Assembly: GCF_010560025.1 (NCBI RefSeq)
Contig: NZ_SAIY01000008.1
Span: 186,001-250,000, forward strand
Direction: 5' to 3'
DNA: 64,000 nucleotides
Source of the DNA: Verrucosispora sioxanthis
GTDB lineage: Bacteria; Actinomycetota; Actinomycetes; Mycobacteriales; Micromonosporaceae
Shown: positions 16,628 through 27,200 of the stretch, piece by piece
Layout: each line of letters opens with the position of its first letter
Position numbering within the stretch: position 1 is the first letter of the stretch
Notes under the pieces: model-generated
The model's database searches: none
Told to the model about the DNA's origin: nothing
What the model saw: only the letters and a program-made list of their open reading frames with translations
Translations under genes and position numbers: made by a program

Positions 16628-17860
16628 TCAGGCCGCCTCCGGCACCAGCAACCGCGCCGGAGGTCTCGGCCCCGGGTCGGCGACAAGTGCCCGCGCGAGC
16701 GCGTCGACGAAGGCGTCGGCCTGAGCCGCGGTGAGCACCAGGGGCGGCGCGAGCCGGATCACGGCGGGTTGAACGGCGTCGACCAGGAAGCCGGCCGCCC
16801 GCAGCCAGTCGGTCACCGGCACGGCGACCGGTTCGGTGAGCGCGATGCCGAGCAGCAGCCCGGCGCCACGCACCCCGGCGATCAGCGGGTGCGCGACCGC
16901 CTCGATGCCGGCGCGCAGCCGGTCGCCGACCCGCTTGACGTGGTCGAGCAGGCCCATGCCGGCGATGGTGCGGATCACCGCCAGCCCCGCCGCGCAACTG
17001 AGCGGGCTGCCACCGACCGTGGTCCCGTGGGCACCGGTGGCCAGCAGGTCCGCCGCCGTCCCGAACGCCAGGCAGGCCCCGAGCGGCAGGCCGCCACCGA
17101 GGCCCTGGGCCAGGGTGACGAAGTCCGGCGCGATCCCCTCGCTCTGGTGGTGGAACCAGTACCCGGTGCGCCCGAGGGCGGTGTGTACCTCGTCCAGCAC
17201 CAGCAACGCCCCGGTCGCCGTACAGATCGTGCGGGCCGCCGCGAGGTAGCCCGGCGGCGGCACCAGCACGCCGTTCTCGCCCTGAATCGCCTCCAGGATC
17301 ACCATCGCCGTGGCGTCACTGACCGCGCCGCGCAATGCCTCGACATCACCGAACGGGACATGGGTGACGACGTCCGGCAGCGTTCGGAACGGATGCACCC
17401 TGCCCGGCTGACCGTTGAACGCGAGCGTCCCCATGGTCCGGCCGTGGAAGGCTCCGGTCGTCGCGACCACCTCGGACCGTCCGGTGAGGCGCGCCACCTG
17501 GAACGCCGTCTCGTTCGCCTCGGCGCCCGAGTCGGTGAACACCACCCGCCCCGGCCCGGTCAGGGCCAGCAGCAGTTCGCCGAGCAGCACGGTCGGCTCG
17601 GCCACGTCCCGGCTGGATACGTGGCCGAGCGTCGCGGCCTGCCTGGACACCGCGTTCACGACGGCCGGGTGGGCATGCCCCAGCACGTTCGTCGCGGCGC
17701 CGCCCATCAGGTCTAGGTACTCCCGACCCGCGTCGTCGGTCACCACCGCGCCACTGCCCTTGACCAGCGCCAGACCCGGCGTGCCGTAACTGCTCACCGT
17801 CGTGCGCGACCAGCGCTCGGTAAGTGCTCTGCGGCCGCCGCCGTCATCGCGGATCGCCAT
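16628..17860 (-). CDS. Class III aminotransferase, acetylornithine aminotransferase-like, with the PLP lysine replaced by Gln
   Basis: A 410-residue fold-type I, class III aminotransferase closest in pattern to acetylornithine aminotransferase (ArgD): LMGGAATNVLGHAHPAVV, FTDSGAEANETAFQVARL (phosphate-binding), AFHGRTMGTLAFNGQP and LLVLDEVHTALGRTGYW (pyridine-nitrogen aspartate 223). The Schiff-base lysine of the family lies in AKGLGGG; here it reads AQGLGGG, with Gln252 encoded by CAG at 17105-17107. Unless this is a sequence error, the protein cannot form the internal aldimine normally. The ATG at 17860 overlaps the thioesterase stop (ATGA) and begins the conserved sequence; a longer reading upstream is rejected. 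Grouping with an ornithine N-hydroxylase suggests ornithine metabolism, but activity is doubtful. Confidence 0.88.
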   Translation of the reverse strand: MAIRDDGGGRRALTERWSRTTVSSYGTPGLALVKGSGAVVTDDAGREYLDLMGGAATNVLGHAHPAVVNAVSRQAATLGHVSSRDVAEPTVLLGELLLALTGPGRVVFTDSGAEANETAFQVARLTGRSEVVATTGAFHGRTMGTLAFNGQPGRVHPFRTLPDVVTHVPFGDVEALRGAVSDATAMVILEAIQGENGVLVPPPGYLAAARTICTATGALLVLDEVHTALGRTGYWFHHQSEGIAPDFVTLAQGLGGGLPLGACLAFGTAADLLATGAHGTTVGGSPLSCAAGLAVIRTIAGMGLLDHVKRVGDRLRAGIEAVAHPLIAGVRGAGLLLGIALTEPVAVPVTDWLRAAGFLVDAVQPAVIRLAPPLVLTAAQADAFVDALARALVADPGPRPPARLLVPEAA

Positions 17861-18603
17861 CACGGCGCCCAGATCCGCGCCATGTCGGTCAGCAGCCTGC
17901 GCTCCTCGTCCCTGAGATAGAAGTGCCCACCGGGAAACAGCCGGAGCCGGAAGGGTCCGCGCGTGACGTCCGCCCACCTCCGCATCGTCTCCGGGCTGAT
18001 CGCGGTGTCCTGCTCGCCCAGGTACCCGAACACCGGGCAGTCGAGCAGCGGCCGATGCCCGCCGCGGTAGTCGTTCACCAGCTCCAGGTCCGCGCGGATG
18101 GCGGGCAACGCGAACTCCCGCAGTTCCAGGTCGGCGAAGACCTCGGTACGGCTCGCGTCGTGGCGGACGATCTCGGCGATGATCTCGTCATCGGTGTATC
18201 TGAGCCGTGGCTGGTCCACCAGCGCCGCGGGAGGAAGCCGGGCCGACACGCACAGCGCGGCCGGGGGACGACCTCGCCGGTGCAGGCGCACGGCCACCTC
18301 GTGCGCCACCGACGCGCCCATGCTGTGCCCGAACAGCACGAGCCGCTGCCCGGCCAGCCCGTCGAGCACGTCGGTCACGTCGTCCGCCAGGGCCTCGATA
18401 CTGGACGGGAACGGCTCGGTGAGGCGGTCCTCCCGGCCCGGGTACCGGATGCCGAGCACGCCGATGTCCTTCGGCAGGCTCGCCGGCCAGGTGCGGTATG
18501 CGCTCGCCCAGCCGCCGGCGTGGGGAAAACAGACGAGCTTCGTCTCACACCCCTCGCCGTCGTGGAAGCGACGGATCCACCGGTCCTTCGTCAGGGTTCT
18601 CAT
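17860..18603 (-). CDS. Type II thioesterase
   Basis: A 247-residue external thioesterase: LVCFPHAGGWASAYRTW, GIRYPGREDR, nucleophile elbow FGHSMGASVA (Ser94), GEQDTAIS (aspartate region) and FPGGHFYL (histidine). The ATG at 18603 has AGGAG eight bases upstream; the GTG one codon earlier is less well placed. It sits between the N-hydroxylase (41-base gap) and the aminotransferase (4-base overlap) in one operon. Its role is editing of mis-acylated carrier domains, probably on the peptide side given its neighbours. Confidence 0.92.
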   Translation of the reverse strand: MRTLTKDRWIRRFHDGEGCETKLVCFPHAGGWASAYRTWPASLPKDIGVLGIRYPGREDRLTEPFPSSIEALADDVTDVLDGLAGQRLVLFGHSMGASVAHEVAVRLHRRGRPPAALCVSARLPPAALVDQPRLRYTDDEIIAEIVRHDASRTEVFADLELREFALPAIRADLELVNDYRGGHRPLLDCPVFGYLGEQDTAISPETMRRWADVTRGPFRLRLFPGGHFYLRDEERRLLTDMARIWAP

Positions 18604-18644
18604 CACACCGTCTCCTCTCCAGGTCGCCGAGCCGCACGCGACGA

Positions 18645-19991
18645 CTAACGGACTCCGCCCGCGGCCCTGGCGTACATGGAGCGCTTGTCGTTTCGTCCGG
18701 AACTCCGGGCGAGGATCGAGTCGACGATCTCGCCGCTGCGTACGGCGATGTTCGACAGCAGCGAGGAACTGAGGCCGTGGGTGTGCTCGGTGCCGCCCTG
18801 CAGGTAGATGCCGCAGGGCAGGTCCGGAGTGGTGACGATGCGGTAGTCACGTTCCATCCGGAGCCGGCCAGCCTCGTCACGCAGACAGTGCTCGTCGAGC
18901 GCACAGAGCAGCCCCGTGGGCTCCATCGAGTCGTAGCCGGTCGCGCAGACGAGGGCGTCCACGTCGAGCTCGTCCTTCTCGCCGCCGGGGCCGCCCCGGA
19001 GAAGAACGCGGGTCTCGGCGCCGGAGCGCTTCACCGCGTCCACCCTGGTCAGGTTGAGGAAGTGGAGCCGGTCGACGCCGCGTACCTCGTCGTCGTACGC
19101 CCTGCGGTAGAGATCCCGGATCACCTCGTCGTCGACCACCGCGTAGTTGGTGTTGCGGTGGTACCGCCAGAACGCCTCGCGCGTCTGGTCGGAGCCGAAG
19201 TAGTAGTGGTCGACGGCCCGGGGATCGAAGATCTGGTTGGCGAACGGCGTGGCGTCGGCGATGGAGTAGCCGTACGACGGGATGATCGCCGAAACTTGGG
19301 CGTGCGGAAGTTCGTCGTACAGGAATCTGGTGATCTCGGCGGCGCTCTGGCCGGCCCCGACCACCGCGACCCGCCGCAGCTCGCGCGGGTCCATGCGGCG
19401 GAACTTCTGCAGGAACTCCGAACTGTGCCAGACCCGCTCGTCACTTGTGACCCCGTCGAGCATCTTCGGCACCAGACCCGTCGAGATCACTACGTTGCGG
19501 GCCTCGACCACGCGGCTGACCTGACCGGTGACGTCCGCGACGGTCAGCCGCAGCCGGTCCGGTCGCGCCGTCGGGTCGACCGGTGCCAGGCGGAGCGAGG
19601 TCACCGCGGAGCCGTACGAGACGCGGCCGGCCACCCGGGACTGCGCCCACTCGAGGTACTGGTGGAACTCCTGGCGGGTCGGGAAGAAGTCCTGGTTGTT
19701 GACGAACTGCGAGAGCCGTCCCGCCGCGTGCAGGAAGGAGATGAAGCTGAAGCTCGACGTCGGATTGCGGAAGGTCACCAGGTCCTTGAGGAAGGAGATC
19801 TGCATGGTCGCCGAGGGCAGCAACATGTCGCGGTGCCAGCCGAATCGCGGCTGACGCTCGAAGAAGTGGTTGCTGAGCGCACGTTCCGGCTCGTCCCGTG
19901 CGCGCTCCTCCAGGGCGATGGAAAGCGACAGGTTGGACGGTCCGAACCCGATGCCGACCACGTCGTAGATCTCATGTTCACGATTCGTCAT
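18645..19991 (-). CDS. L-ornithine/L-lysine N-monooxygenase (SidA/PvdA/KtzI-like)
   Basis: A 448-residue flavin- and NADPH-dependent N-hydroxylating monooxygenase. Features: FAD-binding GIGFGPSNLSLSIAL near residue 14, HRDMLLPSATMQISFLKDLVTFRNPTSSFSF, the NADPH-binding VVGAGQSAAE near 207, HSSEFL, and the C-terminal CATGYDSMEPTG and GLSSSLLSNIAVRSGEIV. The sequence reads more like ornithine than lysine hydroxylases, but this cannot be fixed by eye. N5-hydroxyornithine is the precursor of piperazic acid and of hydroxamate residues. Three A domains here have codes resembling piperazate activators, so a piperazate role is favoured over a siderophore. The heme-dependent cyclase (KtzT type) needed next is not in the window. 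ATG at 19991 with GGGAGAG upstream. Confidence 0.92.
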   Translation of the reverse strand: MTNREHEIYDVVGIGFGPSNLSLSIALEERARDEPERALSNHFFERQPRFGWHRDMLLPSATMQISFLKDLVTFRNPTSSFSFISFLHAAGRLSQFVNNQDFFPTRQEFHQYLEWAQSRVAGRVSYGSAVTSLRLAPVDPTARPDRLRLTVADVTGQVSRVVEARNVVISTGLVPKMLDGVTSDERVWHSSEFLQKFRRMDPRELRRVAVVGAGQSAAEITRFLYDELPHAQVSAIIPSYGYSIADATPFANQIFDPRAVDHYYFGSDQTREAFWRYHRNTNYAVVDDEVIRDLYRRAYDDEVRGVDRLHFLNLTRVDAVKRSGAETRVLLRGGPGGEKDELDVDALVCATGYDSMEPTGLLCALDEHCLRDEAGRLRMERDYRIVTTPDLPCGIYLQGGTEHTHGLSSSLLSNIAVRSGEIVDSILARSSGRNDKRSMYARAAGGVR

Positions 19992-20059
19992 GAATACTCT
20001 CCCGCTGGCATGGCCGCACGACGCGCTGTTCGTATGTCGGCCGGGAATAGTGGCTCTGC

Positions 20060-20095
20060 GGGATCCCCGGCGAGCGTTCGCCCGCCGGGGATCCC
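20060..20095. terminator. Hairpin terminator downstream of the DUF1579-like gene
   Basis: A perfect 13-bp inverted repeat GGGATCCCCGGCG (20060-20072) and CGCCGGGGATCCC (20083-20095) with a 10-base loop, 61 bases beyond the stop of the DUF1579-like gene (transcribed leftward) and upstream of the N-hydroxylase gene. Confidence 0.8.
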
Positions 20096-20155
20096 CGGGT
20101 CAGTGAGCGAAACCCGGTACCTGGTAGGAACCGTCGAGTGGTGACGACACGCCCG

Positions 20156-20740
20156 TCACCGGACGCAGGACGATGCGGACACCACGCTGGCTGCGCCCGG
20201 CTCCGCCCCCAGGCTGATCGTCGCCTGCACGGTGAAGGCGTCCCTGGCGGTCTTGGTGATCGTGGTGGTCAGCGGCAGCGAGGTGCCGTCCGGCTGGATC
20301 AGCACGCCGGTCGAGGTGAGCGTGTTGTCGACCCATCCGGGGGTCGTCTGCGCGCCACGCTGACCGGAGTTGTCGAAGCGGTCCGCCGTGAAGAGGCCCT
20401 GCTGGGCGTCCCAGCCCCAGATGTATTCGGCCGAGGCGATCGGCGTGCCGTCGATGGTGTTCGTCTCCTGCCACCGCATGAAGTTCCCGTCGAGGATGAA
20501 CTTGGCGGTGGACTGGGTGTCGAACGCCAACTGGCTGCCGTCCGGCAGAGTCGTCGCCCCGGTGCAGGTCCACTTACCGGTCAGCTTCTTCAGCGGCTGG
20601 AGCGCGGAGGTCGGCGCCACCCGCTGAGCTGAGGAGCCGAACGACCCGGTGGCCTGGGCGACGGCCGGGCTCAGCACCGCCGCGGCAACGAGCGCCACGC
20701 CGGTGAGGGCCGCTGTTGTCGAAGAAATCCTCATTGGCAT
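20156..20740 (-). CDS. Secreted DUF1579-like (lipocalin-like) protein
   Basis: 194 residues. The start at ATG 20740 (MPMRISSTTAAL) is fixed by AGGAGG six bases upstream; a longer in-frame reading is not supported. The first ~30 residues are a Sec signal peptide (TGVALVAAAVLSPAVAQATG). The mature part, PLKKLTGKWTCTGATTLPDG...FILDGNFMRWQETNTIDGTPIASAEYIWGWDAQQGLFTADRFDNSG, has the 'leader W - total strength of substance' pattern of DUF1579-type small beta-barrels. Two cysteines (in KWTC and near the C-terminus, SSCVR) may form a disulfide. It has its own terminator and sits between the NRPS and the N-hydroxylase gene; no biosynthetic role is evident. Confidence 0.75.
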   Translation of the reverse strand: MPMRISSTTAALTGVALVAAAVLSPAVAQATGSFGSSAQRVAPTSALQPLKKLTGKWTCTGATTLPDGSQLAFDTQSTAKFILDGNFMRWQETNTIDGTPIASAEYIWGWDAQQGLFTADRFDNSGQRGAQTTPGWVDNTLTSTGVLIQPDGTSLPLTTTITKTARDAFTVQATISLGAEPGAASVVSASSCVR

Positions 20741-20819
20741 CCACGTCCTCCTATACTTTCGCGCCATCGCCATGTCGATGTCGCTGGGATGTGATCCGGC
20801 TGAGCGAGCAGCTGCCCGC

Positions 20820-23800
20820 TCAGACGATTGCTCCGCCTTTCGTCCGCCGGCGCAGCGCGGGCCTGCTCGACTTGTTGAGGTTCTCCCAACGCTGAGACAG
20901 GCCGGCGACGGTGCGCGCGGCGAACAACGTGCGGATGGAAACTTCCAGGTGCAGCTCCGCGCGGATCAGTCCGACGAGTCTGATCGCCCGCAGCGAGTTG
21001 CCCCCGAGGTCGAAGAAGTCCTCGTCGATCCCGATCCGGTCCAGTTCGAGAACGTCGGCGAAGAGCTTCGCCAGGACCTGCTCGGTATGGTTGCGCGGCG
21101 CACGGTACGAACTGTCGCGGAACTCGGGCACCGGTAGCCCGGTCCGGTCCACCCGGCCGCCGGCCGTGACCGGCAGCCGGTCCAGCACCATGAAGGCCGA
21201 GGGCACCAGGGACTCGGGCACCCGCCCGGCCACGAAGCGGCTCAGCTCCTCGTGGAAGGCTTCGGTGCCGGAATCCAGGGCACCGGCGGCCGTCGTGTCT
21301 TGGGCGGGTACCGGAACCACGTACGCCACCAGGCGCTGCTGGCCGGCGGGGTCGGCACCGACGTCCACGAACGACTGTGCGAGCCGAGGATGCTCGGCGA
21401 GCACCTCCTCGATGTGGCCGGTGTCGACCTGGGCACCGCCGAGGCTCGCCTGACCACCGGCCCGGCCCACGTACTCCAACCGGCCGTCGGCACCCCACCG
21501 GGCTCGGTCCCCGGTGCGGTACATGCGCCCGCCCGGCGGCCCGAACGGGCAGGCCACGAACCGTTGTGCGGTGTGCCCGGGGCGCCGGGCGTATCCGCGC
21601 GCGACGGCCGGGCCGGCGACGTACAGCTCACCGACCACGCCGTCCGGCACCGGCGTCAGCCCGGGGCCCAGCACGTGGCGTGCCACGCCGTCGGTCAGTC
21701 CGGCGGCGGCAGCGGGCCGCTGCTCGTCGGTCGCCTCGCCGCGCCCCGGACCAGGGCGGTGGCGCCGACCGGACCATGACCGTTGACGATCGACAGCCCA
21801 GGACAGGCCGCGCGGACCCGCTGCATGGCGGTCGCGGTCACCTGGTCGGCCGGGATCCACACCTGGCGCAGTCCCGCCAGGGCGTCGGGGCGTTCGGCGG
21901 CGACGGCGGAGAACAGCCGCGCGCCCAGCCAGACGACGGAGATCTCCTGTGCCGACCGGATCGCGGTGAGCCCGTCGCCGTCCATCTCGGGCTGCTCGGC
22001 CACGATGACCCGGCCGCCGGTGAGCAGGGGCATCCACAGTTCGAGCGCGAGTGCGTCGGAGGCGGGCGACGTGTGCCACAGCACGGTGTCGCGGCTGTCG
22101 CGTGGCCAGTGTCGGTCCAGGACGAAGCGGGCCAGGTTCCGCTGGGTGACCACGACGCCCGTGTCCGGGTCGGCCGAGGCGCAGCCGTACAGCACGGCGA
22201 CTGCGCCGTCGGGATGTGCCCGGGCCGGCTCGGCGTCATCGGTGGCCGCCGCCTCGAGGTCGTGGCACATCACCACCGGCACCGTCGGGTCGACGGCCGG
22301 CGCGGCGTCGACGAGCAGCATGCCGGCGTCGGACATGTCGAGCTGCGAGCGGAGCTGGTCGCCCGGCAGGCCCGGGTCGACCGGCAGGTAGGCGGCACCC
22401 GCCCGGACCACGCCCAGGAGCGCGACGACCAGGTCCGCCGAGCGGGACATCGCCACCGCCACGACCGTCCCGGGTCCGATGCCGCGGCCGCGCAGCGCCG
22501 CGGCCAGCCGGGCGGATCGCTCGTCCAGTTGCCGATAGGAGATCGACGAGTCGCCGGTCACGAGGGCGACCGCGTCGGGATCCCGCGCCACCCGTTGCGC
22601 AAACAGCTCCGGAATCGTCGGAGCCGAGGACGTCGTCTCCTCCGGTGCCGTCCGCAGCCGGTCCCGCTCGGTGTCGCCGGCCACGTCCAACGCGCCGATC
22701 GGCTGTGCGCCGGCGGCGACCACGGCCCGGATGAACGCGATCAGGTCCTCGCCGATCAGGCGCAGCTCCGCCCGCGAGTACAGGCTCGCGGCCGCGTCCA
22801 GCCGGATGAACAGGTCACTGTCGGGGGTTCCGTCGCGGTACACGCCGATCGAGAGTTCGTTGAAGCTCCCGGTCGTCGCTCCGGAGTAGCGTGCCGGGTG
22901 GTCGGCGAAGTGGATCTGGTCGACGAACTCGATGACGTTCATGACCACGCCGAAGCTTCCGCGTTCGCTGGGAGTCACCGCGATCGCGCGTTGGATGTCG
23001 GAGTAGTGGCGCAGTGTGTGCCCGGAGATCTCGTAGGTCTCCTCGACGATCGCGTCGGCCAGCTCGGCGACGGTCGCGCTCATCGGGACGCGGATCCGCA
23101 TCGGCACCACGTTGACGGCCAGCCCGGGAGTCGTGCCCGCCGGTCCGCTCCGGTTGCCGGCGGCCAGGGAGAGCAGGAACTCGGGCAGGTCACAGCGGTG
23201 CCGCAGGAACGCCGCCGCGGCGGTGGTCAGCATGGACGACATCCACACGCCCATCGACTCCGCGGCAGCGGCCCACGCGTCGGCCTCGGCTCGTGCGACG
23301 GTCAGCGTCCGGCTGGCCATGCCGATCGCGCCGGCCACCTCGGCCCAGCTGTCCGCGCTGCTCATCGGGGTTTCGAGCGCGGGTCGCCGCGCATCGGGGA
23401 CGACGATCCGGGGAACCTGCGCCGGCGGGGGTGCTTCCTTCAGGTAGTCGCGCCAGAACTCGGCGTCCGCCGTGGACTGATCCGAGGCGAGGTACTCGGT
23501 GGCGATCGCCGCGAACGACTCGACGTCCCAGCGGTGCGGCAGCGTCGGGATGTCCTGCCCCCGTACCAGTGCCGTGTACACCTCGGCCAGGCGCCGCGAC
23601 AGCAGGCCGCCGGCGCCGTAGCCGTCGGCGACGAGGTGGTGGTAGGCGATCACCAGCAGCGACCGGTTCGCGGCGAGCTTGACCACGCCCAGCCGGAACA
23701 GCAGGTCGCGCGACACGTCGAACGGCTTGCTGATCATTTCGGCCAGGGCGTCCCGCGCGGCCTGCTCGGGATCGTCCGCGTCCGCGAGGTCCAGGAAGAA

Positions 23801-24046
23801 CGGCTGCCAGTCGTCCAGTTCCCGCGGTACCAACCTCAGTCCGTCGCCGTCGTCGACGAAGGTGACCCGAAGGATCTCCGCCTCGTCGAGGACGTGCCGG
23901 AACGCGGCCGCGATGGCTGACCCGTCCAGCTCACCCGCCACGTCCCACATCGTCAGCGCGTGGTTGAGCGTGGCGGACGCCATGCCGTCCGCCAGCCACA
24001 GTCCCTTGTGTGCGGGCGACGCATCGAACGAGCGCACACGAATCAC
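20820..24046 (-). CDS. NRPS module C - degenerate A - PCP, with a single-base frameshift
   Basis: C domain from residue 1 to about 430 with intact HHLVADG. An A domain follows (about 470-960), then a PCP with DLGGNSLRAIRL near 1000. The A domain is decayed: A3 (normally YTSGSTGxPKG) reads YGCASADPDTG, the A5 GPTE reads GPVG, the A8 core is scrambled (GRAGGQASLGG), and the A10 catalytic lysine (NGKVDR) is arginine (GGRVDR). The frame breaks at a run of four Gs (21744-21747 on the plus strand). The upstream part would stop at 21695, and the downstream part, encoding A-tail and PCP, is in another frame. Adding one base restores a 1075-residue protein. C and PCP are well kept. The start may be GTG 24046 or GTG 24037, the latter better spaced from GAGGGG. 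Likely role: condensation with an amino acid supplied in trans. Confidence 0.85.
21744..21747 (-). other. Probable frameshift site in the C-A-PCP NRPS gene
   Basis: On the coding strand the bases read CTG GTC CGG GGC GCG..., leaving the conserved frame; one extra G in the run of four restores RGEATDEQ...GVVGELYVAG, a normal A-domain continuation. Gene length 3227 is one short of a multiple of three. It may be a sequencing error, a true mutation or, less likely, programmed frameshifting. Confidence 0.75.
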
Positions 24047-24169
24047 CCCTCAGCAATAGCGCGGGAATCGAAGAAATTCGCCAACCACCTCCCACATTCG
24101 GTGAGGTGATTCAGCTTTACAAGCCATTTGGAAAGCGGAGGCGGCATGCTCGCCGCCCTTACCCGCCTC

Positions 24170-24185
24170 GTCCCGCTGGCGGGAC
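24170..24185. promoter_or_regulatory. 16-bp palindrome, copy 1, upstream of the C-A-PCP NRPS gene
   Basis: Perfect palindrome GTCCCGCTGGCGGGAC in the 180-base gap between the last PKS module and the NRPS gene, about 125 bases before its start. The identical 16-mer, with shared flanking C and A, occurs at 44222-44237 in another promoter region, so a common repressor site is likely. It implies separate control of this NRPS gene. Confidence 0.6.
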
Positions 24186-24226
24186 AATGCATCGGCGGCG
24201 GAGCCCGGAAAGCCCCTTTTTTTGCC

Positions 24227-27200
24227 TTACTGCGGGTCGCCGGCCGCAAGGGTGGACACGATGTGCCCGGCGACCATTCGTGGTGACGGATGGCGCAGCA
24301 CCAGGTTCGCCCGGAGTTTGACACCCGTGGAGGTGGTCAGACGCTTACTCAGCTCCATGGAGAGCAGTGAGTCGAACCCGATCTCCTTGAACTGCTGGTC
24401 CGGGTTGATGCTCGTGCCGCAGCTGCGGCCCAGCACGACGGCGACCTTGTCGAGGACGTGCGCGAGGACGAGTGCCGTCGCGTCCTCCGCCGGCAGGGCG
24501 GAGATCTGGTCGGACAGGGGCGCCTGCGGCTCGTCGACCGGCGGCGGCACCGTCGACCGCAGCTCCGGTGCGGCCTCGCGGCGTACGGAGTCCACCCAGT
24601 AGCGTTGCCGCTGGAAGGCGTAGGTCGGCAGATCCACCCGGCGGCCCGCCCCGATCAGGGCGCTCCAGTCCACCGGTCCGCCCCGGGCATGCAGGTGGGC
24701 GAGCGAGCCGAGCAAGGCCGCCACCTCCCCCCGATCCCGGCGGGTCGACGACAGCACCAGCGCGTCGTCGAGGTCCTCGACGATCTCCTGCACCGGAACG
24801 GTCAGCACCGGATGCGGACTCATCTCGATGAAAAGGCGGAATCCGTCCTCGGTCGAGCGTCGCACGGCGGAATCGAACAGCACCCTTTCACGCAGATTGT
24901 CGTACCAGTAATCCCGGTCGAGTTCGGCGGTGTCCAGACGCGTGCCGTGCAGCGTCGAATAGAGGGGCACCGGGGCGGTGACCGGTGCCACGCCGTCCAG
25001 CGCACCGATCACCTTGTCGCGTACCCGGGCCACCTGGTGGGAATGCGACGCGTAGTCGACGGAGATTCTGCGCGCCTGGATGTCGTCGGCCTTCATCGCG
25101 TCGATGAACTCGTCGAGCGCCTCCGGCTCGCCGGACACCACCACCGAGCGAGGTCCGTTGACGACGCCGATGCTCACCCGACCCTGCCACGGGGCCAGGC
25201 GCTGCGCCACGACGTCGACGCCGGCCACCACCGAACCCATGCCACCGTGTCCGATCAGGTCCACAAGTGCCTGGCTACGCAGTGCCACGATCCGGGTGGC
25301 GTCCCGCAGGGACAGGGCGCCGCAGACATGGGCCGCGGCGATCTCGCCCTGGCTGTGCCCGATGACCGCGGCCGGCACGACCCCCCATGACTGCCACAAG
25401 GCGGCCATGGACACCATCACCGAGAAGAGCACCGGTTGCACCACGTCGACCCGGTCCAGCGTCGGCGCCCCGGGCACACCCCGCATGACATCCAGCAGGG
25501 ACCAGTCGACCCACTCGGCCAGCGCCGCGGCGCACTCGTCGAACCTGGTGGCGAAGGCCGGGAAGGAGTCGTACAACTGCCGGCCCATGCCGACCCACTG
25601 CGAGCCCTGCCCGGGGAACAGGAAGACGGCCCCGCCGAGGTTGCCGGCGACCCCGCGCACCACCGAGGGAGAGTCAGCACCGTCGCGCACCGCAGTCAGG
25701 CCCTGGAGCAGTTCGTCCCGATCGCGGCCGAGCACGACCGCACGGTGCGGGAACCGGGTGCGGTGCGAGATCAACGAGGAGGCGACGTCGGCGACTTCGA
25801 CGGCGGGATCACCGGCGACGAAGTCGTGCAACCTGGCGGCCTGCTGCGCCACGGCGGCGGCGCTCTTACCCGACACCACCCACGGCACCAGCCCACCGGG
25901 CACGGCGGAACGCGGGCGGTGGTCGTCCGCCTCGGCCGCCGCCGGCTCCTCCAGGATGACGTGGGCGTTGGTGCCGCTGACCCCGAACGACGACACCGCG
26001 GCCCGCCGCGGACCGTCCGCCGGTTCCCACTCGCGTCCCTCGACCAGGAGCTGGACGGCACCGGAGGACCAGTCCACGTGCCCGGAGGGGGCGCCCACGT
26101 GCAGCGTCTTCGGCAGATACCGGTGCCGCATCGCCAGCACGGCCTTGATGACCCCGGCGACGCCGGCCGCGGCCTGGGCGTGGCCGATGTTGGACTTCAG
26201 GGAGCCGAGCCAGACCGGACGGCCCGCCGCCCGGTCCCGGCCGTAGGTCGCGAGCAGGGCCCCGGCCTCGATCGGGTCGCCCAGCACCGTCCCGGTGCCG
26301 TGCGCCTCGACCAGGTCCACCTCGGACGCCGACACGCCGGCGTTGACCAACGCCCGCCGGATGACCTCCTCCTGGGCCCGACCGTTGGGGGCGGTCAACC
26401 CGTTGCTGGCGCCGTCCTGGTTCACCGCGGATCCGCGCAGCACGGCCAGCACCGGATGGCCGTTGCGGTGGGCGTCGGACAGGCGTTCGAGGAGCAGCAC
26501 GCCCACCCCCTCGGCCCAACCCGTCCCGTCGGCGCCGTCCGCGAAGGACTTGCACCGGCCGTCGGGCGCCAGCCCGCGCTGTCGGGAGAACTCCACGAAG
26601 ATGGAGGGCGTCGACATCACCAACGCCCCGCCAGCCAGCGCGAGCGAGCACTCCCCCGCCCGCAGCGACTGCGCGGCCAGGTGCAGGGCCACCAGCGACG
26701 AGGAACACGCCGTGTCGATCGACACCGCCGGCCCGGTCAGCCCCAGCTCGTACGCCACCCGGCCGGAGGCGACGCTCAGGGTGCTGCCCTGCAGCAGATA
26801 ACCCTCCAGTTCGCTGGGGCCGTCCAGGAGTCGTGTCCCGTACTCCGACGAGCTCACCCCGGTGAACACGCCGACCTCGGCACCACGTACCTCGGCGGGC
26901 ACGATGCCCGCCCGCTCGAACGCCTCCCACGAGGTTTCCAGCAGCAGCCGTTGCTGCGGATCGACGGCCAGGGCCTCGCGCGGGGAGATGCCGAAGAAGT
27001 CGGCGTCGAACCCGGCCATGTCGGTGAGGAACCCGCCCTGCCGCACGTACGAGCTTCCCGTGGTGTCGGGGTCGGGGTGGTAGATGTCGCGCCAGCCACG
27101 ATCGGCGGGGAAATCCGACACGACGTCCCGGCCGGCGCGGATCACCTCCCACAGTTCCTCCGGTGACGAGACACCGCCCGGGTAGCGACAGGCCATCGCC

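Noticed and set aside
20100..20573. Second minus-strand frame overlapping the DUF1579-like gene
   Set aside because: No ribosome binding site, His/Arg/Asp-rich composition typical of a shadow frame, while the other frame has a signal peptide, family pattern and good start.
21744..21747. Programmed -1 ribosomal frameshifting in the NRPS gene
   Set aside because: No X-XXY-YYZ slippery heptamer is evident at the GGGG run, I see no clear stimulatory structure, and the adjacent A domain is decayed. Mutation or sequence error is simpler.
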